DNA of 15,126 bases from Alphaproteobacteria bacterium (GTDB lineage: Bacteria; Pseudomonadota; Alphaproteobacteria; Rhizobiales; Devosiaceae). The notes under the pieces are model-generated. The model was not told where the DNA came from and ran no database searches. It saw only the letters and a program-made list of their open reading frames with translations. Within the stretch, counting starts at the first letter, position 1. Each line of letters starts with the position of its first letter. Location of the stretch: contig JAHJOS010000667.1 of assembly GCA_018820005.1 (NCBI GenBank), positions 1 to 15,126 on the forward strand. Reading direction: 5' to 3'. Position numbers and translations under genes: made by a program. Positions 8,069-15,126 of this stretch are shown piece after piece.

Positions 8069-8982
8069 TGCGCGTACAGCTGATTGAAAGGTGCGCGAAC
8101 CTTGATCTGCAGGAGCAGGTCGACGCTGCCATCGAGCAGACGGAAAAGCACTGTTCAGTACGCATACTGGGCTATGCGCCCATGGGCTCAATTCCGCTCG
8201 GAATGGGCAACGCGTCGTCGGATCATGATTTGCTGGCACTCTACGAGCCGCAGGGCACGCTGTCGCTCGAGCAATATGATGTGCTCAACAACAAGACGCC
8301 ATTGTCGGGAGCCTTGCACATCGCTGGGCAGGTGAATCTGCTGCTGGCAGATATCGAGTTGTGCTCGCGCAGGTTCGCCGACATGCCCGAGTTGGTATTT
8401 GTTCGCTCCTACCCCCATCACCTCAACTCGTTGACCGTACATGACCCTTCATTCGATATCGGCGTGATCCCCGGTGATAACTCGCCCAAGGTGGCTTCGC
8501 TTTTTTCCGACATGTTCTATTACGGGGAGGGGGTAGTTACCGATCGCTTTGGCAGCATTCATGCCCGTTTCTCGGAGATGAAAGAACTGCTGCGCATCTA
8601 TGACTTCTGCAAGCGTCGCTTCGTGACGACCCAGGGGAGACTTCAGCATTACCTGATTGAACCGGGCAATGTCAGGTTGCGTACCTACTTGCAGAGTCTC
8701 AACGACATATTGGCCATCGAATATGCGCTCGACCACCGAGAGGTGCCGCCACCGAACGTGTCGATCATGCTCGACCATCTCGATGACGCTGAAGTGCTGG
8801 AGATCGCGAGGCGTTATGTCGAAATCAACGGCGCGACCGCACGTGCGAAGGAAAAACTGCTGGTAGACCCTGACGAAGTATTGAATCGGTGGATCTCGAG
8901 CCGGCTGGCGCACATCAGGGAGCGCCTGCTGGTGCTGTATTCGAAGAACAGGGACTTGCCGTTTGATGTCGTTCTGGATTAA
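8068..8982 (+). CDS. DNA-polymerase-beta-superfamily nucleotidyltransferase, RlaP-like
   Basis: The 304-residue product has the nucleotidyltransferase signature: an MGS turn (G40, S41), ten residues, then SDHDLLALYEP with D52 and D54 as presumed metal ligands. LLLADIEL (91-98) may supply the third acidic residue (D95 or E97). The 'GS-x-x-x-G ... SD-x-D' spacing and a later RLRTYLQSLNDILAIEY ... PPP helical segment (203-229) resemble RlaP-type nucleotidyltransferases (PF10127). It has nothing in common with the RmlA/GalU-type enzymes that normally activate sugars, so its presence in a glycan locus is unusual. It could transfer AMP, CMP or another nucleotidyl group to a small molecule, sugar or protein. 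ATG 8068 follows a G-rich ribosome site at 8051-8059 and overlaps the upstream stop (TGATG); GTG 8065 is an alternative. A 92-base gap follows. The fold is confident and the substrate unknown. Confidence 0.8.
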   Translation: MRVQLIERCANLDLQEQVDAAIEQTEKHCSVRILGYAPMGSIPLGMGNASSDHDLLALYEPQGTLSLEQYDVLNNKTPLSGALHIAGQVNLLLADIELCSRRFADMPELVFVRSYPHHLNSLTVHDPSFDIGVIPGDNSPKVASLFSDMFYYGEGVVTDRFGSIHARFSEMKELLRIYDFCKRRFVTTQGRLQHYLIEPGNVRLRTYLQSLNDILAIEYALDHREVPPPNVSIMLDHLDDAEVLEIARRYVEINGATARAKEKLLVDPDEVLNRWISSRLAHIRERLLVLYSKNRDLPFDVVLD

Positions 8983-9074
8983 GGGCAACGCCCGGTGCTC
9001 GGACGGCTTCGTTGGGTTCATGCATGGCTGGGCGCTGCGTCTTCGTGGCTGCTCTCATCGGTTAGGCGTTTGAT
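8983..9074 (+). other. Longest intergenic gap, no clear signal
   Basis: These 92 bases separate the nucleotidyltransferase from the second FkbM gene. They hold a 4-base-pair GGGC-AAC-GCCC hairpin at 8983-8993 without a following T-run, and a weak AGG ribosome site at 9064-9066. I see no convincing promoter or terminator. The other gaps are 2116-2140, 5750-5810, 10398-10450 and 11513-11559, all under 65 bases. Confidence 0.5.
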
Positions 9075-10397
9075 ATGAAAAATACCCGTTTGCCCGAGCT
9101 TGATCTTGCTGCAGCAGAGATGCAAGCGGGCTGCATCTACTCGCTTGCACTTGCTGATGGCAAAGTTGTGCCAGTGAGCAGATCCGACGCATTTCTGCGC
9201 GATGTCCATGACCACATACAGCTCAGGCATCCATCGAAGTTGGCGGTTCTATCCCGTTTGCAGGACTACCCGAACATGAGTGCTCTGCTGGATACCGGTG
9301 CGGTTCTCGCGGAGCTGGCAGATCGCAGGCAGCGAATCAGCGAGTGGCTCGGGGAGGGTTTCCATATTTTTGGAGCCTTCAAGGTCGGGTTGCGACTGGC
9401 TCGCTACGCGCAGGTTCTGGGGCTCGAAGTCAAAGGTTTTCTGGATAACGATCCTACCAAGCAGGGTGAGTCGCTGGAGGGGCTTATGATTGATCATCCC
9501 TCCAGCGCCATACTGGAAAACTCGGTCATTGTGGTCGCCAGCGGCCGGCACGGCAACGCGATTTCCAAGCAGTTGCAGCAGGTGGCAGGCATTCGCCTGG
9601 TCAACATGCATGAGTTCCTGTACGCGTTGGATGGTCCTGGATCAGGCTTGGGGAACGAGAAGTTTTCATCGTTCGTGGAGGCGCCATTGTTGGAGCCTTG
9701 GCGTTTCATCTCAGCGTTTCTGCGCCTGGATGATGAGCCATCGCGCAAGGTTTACGATGCGCTGATTGGCATGAGAACGCGTCTCTCCATTGCCTATGCG
9801 CAGAAGGTCATGTCGCCCTGGGGCGAAGAGTATTTCGACAGGGCTTTCGTGCAGCCCGAGCACGCTGCACGCTTCGTTGATGCAGGGGCGGCATCAGGCG
9901 ACACCCTGCATCGCCTGGAAGCGAATTTTGGTCCGGTCGAGCAGGCGTGGCTGTTCGAACCGGAACTACCTGCCTATTACGAGGCCCTCAGGAGCGTCTC
10001 TGATCGGCCGCATGTCTGGGTGTTCAACATGGGGTTGGACGAAGCGCCGAGCCGGGCTACTTATCAGCCTGAGCTGTCTTATGACATCGCGGGCGAGTTG
10101 AGTAGCCATGTCCCCGCAAACATCACCTCTTACATCCAGGGAGTGCCGCTGGATGCCGTGGTGCAAGGCAAGGTAGGTCTTTTCAAACTCGACATCGAGG
10201 GGATGGAGGCCGCAGCCTTGCGTGGTGCGCGCACTGTCATCCATCGTGACAAGCCCACCTTGGCGGTCTGTGCCTATCATCGCTCGGACGATTTCTGGCG
10301 GTTGATGGACGAAGTATCTGCCATCCGCCCGGACTACAGAATTGGCATTCGCTTGTATGCGGATATTCTGGAAGACATTACCTTGTACTTTTATTGA
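9075..10397 (+). CDS. FkbM-family methyltransferase with internal Rossmann-like domain (copy 2)
   Basis: The 440-residue product has an unassigned N-terminal stretch of about 95 residues. A Rossmann-like segment follows (HIFGAFKVG at 97-105, GFLDNDPTKQG at 121-131, VIVVASGRHG at 151-160), then a helical linker, then an FkbM methyltransferase domain. FVDAGAASGDT (267-277) is the SAM loop, FEPE (294-297) the acidic strand end, and FKLDIEGMEAAALRGA (370-385) the FkbM hallmark, followed by TLAVCAYHR (395-403). It mirrors the first FkbM gene but is longer at the N terminus. Likely a SAM-dependent O-methyltransferase on a sugar of the glycan. ATG 9075 follows an AGG at 9064-9066. The upstream gap shows only a tiny GGGC-AAC-GCCC hairpin without a T-run, so the transcript probably continues. 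The class is firm. Confidence 0.9.
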   Translation: MKNTRLPELDLAAAEMQAGCIYSLALADGKVVPVSRSDAFLRDVHDHIQLRHPSKLAVLSRLQDYPNMSALLDTGAVLAELADRRQRISEWLGEGFHIFGAFKVGLRLARYAQVLGLEVKGFLDNDPTKQGESLEGLMIDHPSSAILENSVIVVASGRHGNAISKQLQQVAGIRLVNMHEFLYALDGPGSGLGNEKFSSFVEAPLLEPWRFISAFLRLDDEPSRKVYDALIGMRTRLSIAYAQKVMSPWGEEYFDRAFVQPEHAARFVDAGAASGDTLHRLEANFGPVEQAWLFEPELPAYYEALRSVSDRPHVWVFNMGLDEAPSRATYQPELSYDIAGELSSHVPANITSYIQGVPLDAVVQGKVGLFKLDIEGMEAAALRGARTVIHRDKPTLAVCAYHRSDDFWRLMDEVSAIRPDYRIGIRLYADILEDITLYFY

Positions 10398-10450
10398 AGT
10401 GAGAACGTGGATGTTTTCTTCGCCGATGTACTGTCGGGGCAATAACGTCG

Positions 10451-11512
10451 ATGCCTGATTTCTCCCCTCATTCACCGATCATCCAGCGAGCGCTGCAAGG
10501 TATTCCCGCTACGTTGGGACTGCATGGCGAATTGGCCGGGCAACACTTGCTGCTGACTGGTGGTACGGGCTTTTTTGGCCAGTGGCTGCTGGCGTTGCTC
10601 TATAAGTTGAACCAGCAGGGGGCAGGGGTGGAAGTCAGCGTGCTGTCACGCACGCCGGCTCGCTTTCTCGATGCTCAACCACGCTACCGAGATTGCTCCT
10701 GGTTGCACTGGTTAAGCGGTGATGTTCGCGATCTTCGAGCGTTATCAGGATGCCCGGTGACGTTGATCCTGCATGCGGCTGCCGATACCTCCGCAGCTGC
10801 TCAGGGCAGACCACTGGAACTTTTCGACACCATTGTCTCGGGCGCGCGCAGGGTGCTGGACTTGGCTGTGCAGCATGATGCACGCGTGCTGTTGACGGGG
10901 TCCGGGGCACAATACGGTAGCTTGCCGGGCGCTTCGGATGAGGATGCGGGCGTCGTCGAAACATATCCAGGCGCATGTGTCAGCAACAGTGCGAACAGTG
11001 CCTACGGCGAAGCGAAGCGGGCACAGGAGACGCTTGCAGCTATCTATGCGCAACAGCATGGTCTGCCTGTCGTGATGACGCGCTGTTTCGCTTTTTCCGG
11101 GCCTGGGTTGCCGCTCGACGCACATTTTGCGATCGGTAACTTCGTGCGTGATGCCCTGCGCGCGGATGAGATAGTGCTTCATTCAAGCGGGCAGGCCGTA
11201 CGCAGCTACCTGCATGGTGCCGATCTAGCCGGTTGGTTGCTGACCTTGCTGGTCAGGGGGCAGTCCGGCGAGGTCTACAACGTCGGCTCCGACGAGGCTA
11301 TCAGCGTGGCTGCGCTAGCGCAGCGGGTGATGGAGCGTGTTTCTCCAGGGAAGCCCTTGCGGATACTGGGTCAGCCTGATGACTCTAGCCGATCCTTCTA
11401 CGTGCCTGACATCTCCAGAGCTCGCCTGCTGGGGTTGGATATATGGACAGCATTGGATCAGTCGATCGAGAGCATGGCTGCCTGGGCCAGCCTAAAAGGC
11501 TACGGTAATTGA
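10451..11512 (+). CDS. Extended SDR: nucleotide-sugar epimerase/dehydratase family
   Basis: The 353-residue product is an NAD(P)-dependent extended short-chain dehydrogenase. It has the dinucleotide loop TGGTGFFG (36-43), GDVRDL (90-95), HAAADTS (108-114), LLTGSGAQYG (147-156) carrying the catalytic Ser/Thr region, and the YxxxK pair Y185/K189 in SAYGEAK. CFAFSGPG and a C-terminal YNVGSDEAIS segment are typical of nucleotide-sugar substrate binding. Members epimerise, 4,6-dehydrate or reduce nucleotide-activated sugars in the cytoplasm. The exact reaction cannot be read from the motifs. Its place before the large glycosyltransferase suggests that it makes or finishes a donor sugar for that enzyme. 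ATG 10451 sits after CGGGG at 10435-10439, and the upstream gap is 53 bases. The family is confident and the substrate unknown. Confidence 0.88.
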   Translation: MPDFSPHSPIIQRALQGIPATLGLHGELAGQHLLLTGGTGFFGQWLLALLYKLNQQGAGVEVSVLSRTPARFLDAQPRYRDCSWLHWLSGDVRDLRALSGCPVTLILHAAADTSAAAQGRPLELFDTIVSGARRVLDLAVQHDARVLLTGSGAQYGSLPGASDEDAGVVETYPGACVSNSANSAYGEAKRAQETLAAIYAQQHGLPVVMTRCFAFSGPGLPLDAHFAIGNFVRDALRADEIVLHSSGQAVRSYLHGADLAGWLLTLLVRGQSGEVYNVGSDEAISVAALAQRVMERVSPGKPLRILGQPDDSSRSFYVPDISRARLLGLDIWTALDQSIESMAAWASLKGYGN

Positions 11513-11546
11513 AATTCAACAAGGCAGCGTGTGAGCGAGGCCGTAC

Positions 11547-11552
11547 AGGGGA
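11547..11552 (+). promoter_or_regulatory. Shine-Dalgarno site setting the giant glycosyltransferase start
   Basis: AGGGGA lies 7 bases before ATG 11560. The reading frame stays open further back to a TTG at 11509, inside the end of the epimerase gene, but that codon lacks a comparable site, so ATG 11560 is preferred. Confidence 0.7.
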
Positions 11553-11559
11553 TAACGTT

Positions 11560-14500
11560 ATGGATTGGGCCTCGATTGCAGGTGGTCGTTGTCAGGGTGA
11601 GCCCTGGCGAGTGGGGATCGCTGGAATTCGTCCGGGAGTGGAGGGTGAGGCTTTCCTCTTGAGTGACGAGCAGTGGACAAGGCTACTGTCGTTGCTTCCG
11701 CTGGAGCCGTTGCAGATTTATGGTGATGTTAACGGTCTGCGTTTCGAGCGTTTGACTGCATCGACCACGCAAGATAGTCACGACGCTGTGCTTTTCGTCG
11801 AACAGGACCTCCCGGGACTGGGGGCAGTGAATGTATCAGCCGGCGTGCGCCGCTACCTGATGCGGCTGGAGCATGCGGACGGGGCGAAAGGTGCGTACGA
11901 CCGTTTTGATCGTGTGTTTCTGCCGGCTCGCGAGGCTTTTCAAGGGCAGCACCTGATTCGGCTGAATCAACCGCTGAATGTGCCGCTCGCGGATTTGCCG
12001 CCGCGTCCGCCTTTCAACAACAGGTCCCATGTATTCGGGCGTGATGGGGTGAAGCTCGAGCACTCTCATTTTGTCGTGTGCGATGCACATGCCGAGCTGA
12101 TGGGGTGGTTGTCGCCCCAGTGGCAGGAGTGCCTGCTTTGCGGTGCAGTACCCGTGCACAACGCTGTCACGCCTGTCCCCGAGTGGTTTCCGGCTGATTG
12201 TTATGTGGATGGCACTGCGTTTTCCACTGACGCCGAACTGTATGCCTTTCTCGATGCTATGGCCTGGAACGACTACCAGGCCCTAGCGGCTCGTCTGCGC
12301 TCTTTCCTCATGCAGGGCAGTGCGCGTCCGGATGAGCGTATCTATCCCTATACCATCGACTTCTGGATCAACGCACTGACGTCCGGCATTGCGCTCGATG
12401 CTTCGCAGGTGCGTGGTGACGAGCTGTTGCTGAGTGTGGTGATTCCTGCCTTTAACTATGCCCGCTACATAGAGCAGGCGGTGCGCTCTGTGCTCAGCCA
12501 GGGCGTCGACTCCATAGAGGTTCTTGTCCTGGATAATGCCTCGACGGATGATACACAGGGCGTAATGGCGGACTTTGCAGCGGATCCTCGGGTGCGCTAT
12601 ATGCGCAATCGGAGAAACTTCGGTGCTGGCAATAACAGTCACAACGGTTTCTGGGCAGCCAAGGGAAAGTACCTGATTCTGTTCATGGCAGATGACTTCA
12701 TGAATCCAGGGCATGTCTCCCGGATTCTTCCCGCAATGGAGCGTGATTCTCGGATTGCAGTTGGCTATAGCCCGATCAGCTGGGTTAATGAGCAGGGCAA
12801 GCCTCTCGTCGGACCTATCCATCCCGGCCACCGCGAGGCCGACTACATCGGTGGGCGCAATGAGGTCGCGGACCTGCTGGTCTACGACAACTACATCACG
12901 CCCTCTGCGGCAATCATAAGACGGGAGGCATTCTTCGAGGCTTGGCAGCGTGATGTCCGAATTCGCGGCGCTGGTGACTGGCATTTGATGGTTCAGCTTG
13001 GGGAGCGTTATCCCGACTTCGTTTTCACCACTTCGCCAGGTGTAAGCTACCGTGTTCACGGTGCGCAACATTCCAATGAATACTACGGCACGTCCTCCCC
13101 GTTACAAGGGCATCTGTGCATCCTCGAAGGTGTTTTCGAACGAGGCAGAGAAGCGCTTCTTAGAAGTCGTGCGCGGGAGGTGGCCGAGCATCTTCGGCGG
13201 CGTATGGTGCAACATCCGAGTGAGCTTAATAGCGATCTGGGCGAGCGCGCCAGGAAACTATGCGAGCGCTTGGACGGTCTCGCTCGAGAAGACGAGCGTG
13301 CACTGTTTTCCATCATCCTCACCACCTACAACCGCTCCGATCTGCTGCAGGACGCTTTGGCCAGTGTCGGCAGCCAGACCCTGCGCGATTTCGAAGTCAT
13401 CCTAATCAATGACAACGGCGAGCCGGTCGAGCACCTGCTGGCCGCCTATGACTTTCCCATCACCTATATCCGCCAGGGGCGCAATCAGGGGTTGTCTGCG
13501 GCGCGCAATGCTGGCCTCAGGCTGGCAAGAGGACGCTTCGTCGTTTACCTCGATGATGACGACATATATCTGCCCGATCACTTGGCTGTTTTGGCCAAGG
13601 TGTTCGAGCGTCAGCCATGGTCCGTCGCGTACACCGGGGTCGAGTATGTTAACGAACGCTTAGAGAGAGCCGAGCGTATCGAATTGAGCCGCCAAGCGCC
13701 GTTCGCTCACGAGGAGTACGACAAGACTCGTCTGTTCATTCAGAATTACATCCCAGTAAATACTTGGGCTCACCCACGCAGCATGCTAGCTGAAGTCGGC
13801 GAGTTTGATACTAAACTGACAGCCTTCGAAGACTGGGACATGCTGCTGCGATTGGCCGCCCGCTATCATTTTGTTCATGTTCCTCAGATAACAGCTGAAG
13901 TCCATCTTCGGGATGCGCCGAATACTGGAAGCGACCATATGCTCGGTCGTGAGCAGAAGAACTTTGGGCCGCTTTATCGGGAGATGTATCGGCGTCATTC
14001 TGATTTAGATAGTGACGTTGTGCGCAGCGGCCGGCGCGCAGTGTTAAAGCGCTTTGGCGTTTCTGACCTATCAAATAACCATCAACCCGCTAGCCTTACA
14101 GATTGGCTGGAAATGCGAGTTCTAACGTCGACGCAAGAACGCTTGGTGAAGGAGCGCCTAGAACAAAACGGGCAGGGTCCGTCGTTCGGCGTCTTGCTAT
14201 TGGACCTCAAGGCGGAGCGCCAGGAGGTCTTGGGAACGCTGGCTTCGCTCGGAGAGCCGCACAACCTGTACGCTAACATTGAGCCTGTGGTGTTCACTAC
14301 TAGCGACTCGCTTGCCGAGTCCTTTGGTGGGGAGATTGTTAACGTAACCAAAGCCAACTGGGTCTTACAAATAAACACGTATTTAGCGACGGCACGTTTC
14401 GACTGGCTTGTTCTGGTCAAAGCAGGGGATGAGTTCACTTCTGCCGGCTTATTAATGGCTGGCTTGGAGCTCTTAGGGGCAGCGGATTTCCGAGCAATAT

Positions 14501-15126
14501 ATTGTGATGAATTATACCGTCAGGATGACGGGTCATTGGGGGCCGCGTTCCGTCCGTCCATGAATCTCGATTATTTGCTTAGCTTTCCCGCTGGTATGGC
14601 ACAGCACTGGATTTTCCGTCGGGAAGTGCTGGTTGAGGTCGGTGGCTTTAATCCAGATTATCCAGAGGCGTTAGAGTTTGAGTTGATTCTGCGTTTCGTA
14701 AATGTTGGCGGCTTGGCGGGAATAGGGCACGTTGACGAGCCGCTCTTGATTACATCGCCGCCAGCGCTGGTTAACGTTGAGGAAGAACAGCGAATTGTCA
14801 TCCGGCACCTGCACGAGAGGGGATATAAAGGTGCGAGTATCGATTCTTCGCTGCCGGGGCGTTACTTAATAAACTATGGCCATGCTGATAAACCTTTGGT
14901 CAGTATTTTGATTTCGGTGGAAGATCAGCTCCCGATTTTGCTGCGTTGCGTTACAAGTGTTATGGAGAATACTCGTTACGCAAATTATGAAATTCTTTTG
15001 CTTGAAGATAGTAGAGCCTCTCGAGAAGTTCGGGAATGGCTGATCGGGATTGAATCGATGGCGGAGCAGCGCATCCGTGTACTGCGTTTTCCAGAGGAAG
15101 CCGGCCAAGACGCCATATGTAACCAG
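11560..15126 (+). CDS. Giant multidomain glycosyltransferase, 3' end beyond the window
   Basis: I read an uninterrupted frame of 1189 codons from ATG 11560 to the last base. Residues about 165-255 resemble the C-terminal lobe of GT10 fucosyltransferases (HFVVCD at 170-175, CGAVPVHN at 194-201, FPADCYVDG at 210-218, then a helix ELYAFLDAM), but the usual T-E-K motif reads S-P-Q. GT2 domain A starts at SVVIPAFNY (292-300), with D325, MADDF (376-380) and D473. GT2 domain B starts at FSIILTTYNR (583-592), with YLDDDD (663-668) and FEDWD (756-760). A degenerate GT2-like domain covers 876-1050 (VKAGDEF at 953-959, ALEFEL at 1037-1042). A further GT2 domain begins at PLVSILIS (1112-1119) and is cut off. 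Long multi-GT proteins of this kind occur in Pseudomonas flagellin glycosylation (FgtA, Fgt1) and O-antigen loci. It is probably cytoplasmic and adds several sugars. Codon use becomes AT-richer from about 13650. Confidence 0.9.
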   Translation, partial: MDWASIAGGRCQGEPWRVGIAGIRPGVEGEAFLLSDEQWTRLLSLLPLEPLQIYGDVNGLRFERLTASTTQDSHDAVLFVEQDLPGLGAVNVSAGVRRYLMRLEHADGAKGAYDRFDRVFLPAREAFQGQHLIRLNQPLNVPLADLPPRPPFNNRSHVFGRDGVKLEHSHFVVCDAHAELMGWLSPQWQECLLCGAVPVHNAVTPVPEWFPADCYVDGTAFSTDAELYAFLDAMAWNDYQALAARLRSFLMQGSARPDERIYPYTIDFWINALTSGIALDASQVRGDELLLSVVIPAFNYARYIEQAVRSVLSQGVDSIEVLVLDNASTDDTQGVMADFAADPRVRYMRNRRNFGAGNNSHNGFWAAKGKYLILFMADDFMNPGHVSRILPAMERDSRIAVGYSPISWVNEQGKPLVGPIHPGHREADYIGGRNEVADLLVYDNYITPSAAIIRREAFFEAWQRDVRIRGAGDWHLMVQLGERYPDFVFTTSPGVSYRVHGAQHSNEYYGTSSPLQGHLCILEGVFERGREALLRSRAREVAEHLRRRMVQHPSELNSDLGERARKLCERLDGLAREDERALFSIILTTYNRSDLLQDALASVGSQTLRDFEVILINDNGEPVEHLLAAYDFPITYIRQGRNQGLSAARNAGLRLARGRFVVYLDDDDIYLPDHLAVLAKVFERQPWSVAYTGVEYVNERLERAERIELSRQAPFAHEEYDKTRLFIQNYIPVNTWAHPRSMLAEVGEFDTKLTAFEDWDMLLRLAARYHFVHVPQITAEVHLRDAPNTGSDHMLGREQKNFGPLYREMYRRHSDLDSDVVRSGRRAVLKRFGVSDLSNNHQPASLTDWLEMRVLTSTQERLVKERLEQNGQGPSFGVLLLDLKAERQEVLGTLASLGEPHNLYANIEPVVFTTSDSLAESFGGEIVNVTKANWVLQINTYLATARFDWLVLVKAGDEFTSAGLLMAGLELLGAADFRAIYCDELYRQDDGSLGAAFRPSMNLDYLLSFPAGMAQHWIFRREVLVEVGGFNPDYPEALEFELILRFVNVGGLAGIGHVDEPLLITSPPALVNVEEEQRIVIRHLHERGYKGASIDSSLPGRYLINYGHADKPLVSILISVEDQLPILLRCVTSVMENTRYANYEILLLEDSRASREVREWLIGIESMAEQRIRVLRFPEEAGQDAICNQ

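Noticed and set aside
7328..8239. A 303-codon minus-strand frame across the second unknown gene and the nucleotidyltransferase
   Set aside because: It spans two coupled plus-strand genes with coherent motifs, and its own translation shows no domain.
8983..8993. GGGC-AAC-GCCC hairpin as a transcription terminator
   Set aside because: The stem is only 4 base pairs and no T-run follows.
9025..9038. A sigma-54-like TGGC ... CTGC element upstream of the second FkbM gene
   Set aside because: The GG and GC pairs are separated by 9 bases instead of the required 10, and the flanking consensus is poor.
10411..10458. A 15-codon open frame in the gap before the epimerase
   Set aside because: It is very short, overlaps the epimerase start, and no feature supports translation.
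13052..13663. Two plus-strand frames suggesting a frameshift in the large glycosyltransferase
   Set aside because: I read the main frame codon by codon from 11560 to 15126 without a stop, and GT2 domain B motifs are intact in that frame across this segment.

Overview
The window looks like an accessory surface-glycan locus from a high-GC gammaproteobacterium, most likely Pseudomonas or a close relative. This is inferred from GC-rich codon use, AGG/GGAG-type ribosome sites, and gene content resembling Pseudomonas flagellin-glycosylation or O-antigen islands. No flagellar, ribosomal or other anchoring gene is present, so the glycan's destination cannot be read from the sequence. All eleven supported genes lie on the + strand, packed tightly or overlapping; the longest non-coding gap is about 92 bases (8983-9074). 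I see no tRNA, rRNA, insertion sequence, integrase, CRISPR array or convincing terminator.

Region 1 (1-3946) looks like sugar building. It holds the tail of a GHMP sugar kinase of the heptose-7-phosphate kinase type, a sialic-acid-synthase-type enzyme (NeuB fold plus SAF domain) fused to a second TIM barrel of the sugar-phosphate isomerase/epimerase kind, and a thiamine-diphosphate enzyme related to acetolactate synthase. Together they suggest a nonulosonic or branched-chain sugar; the product cannot be named.

Region 2 (3943-10397) looks like sugar decoration. It has a TylF-type O-methyltransferase, an FkbM-type methyltransferase, two related proteins of unknown function with a ParB/sulfiredoxin-like 'G-x-H-R ... 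I-P' signature, a DNA-polymerase-beta-fold nucleotidyltransferase resembling RlaP, and a second FkbM methyltransferase. Four of these six proteins carry a similar Rossmann-like segment at or near the N terminus. The two unknown proteins plus the nucleotidyltransferase, bracketed by the FkbM paralogues, are the best candidate for an undescribed modification system.

Region 3 (10451-15126) holds an extended short-chain dehydrogenase of the nucleotide-sugar epimerase/dehydratase class, then a very large multidomain glycosyltransferase that is still open at the window edge (at least 1189 codons). That protein has a GT10-like N-terminal part, two recognisable GT2 domains, one degenerate GT2-like domain and the start of another. 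Codon use shifts towards AT-rich codons inside this gene from about 13650, suggesting a mosaic origin.

A working model is that the region 1 enzymes make an unusual sugar, the region 2 enzymes methylate it and perhaps add a phosphate or nucleotidyl-derived group, and the large glycosyltransferase assembles the glycan on a carrier or protein.
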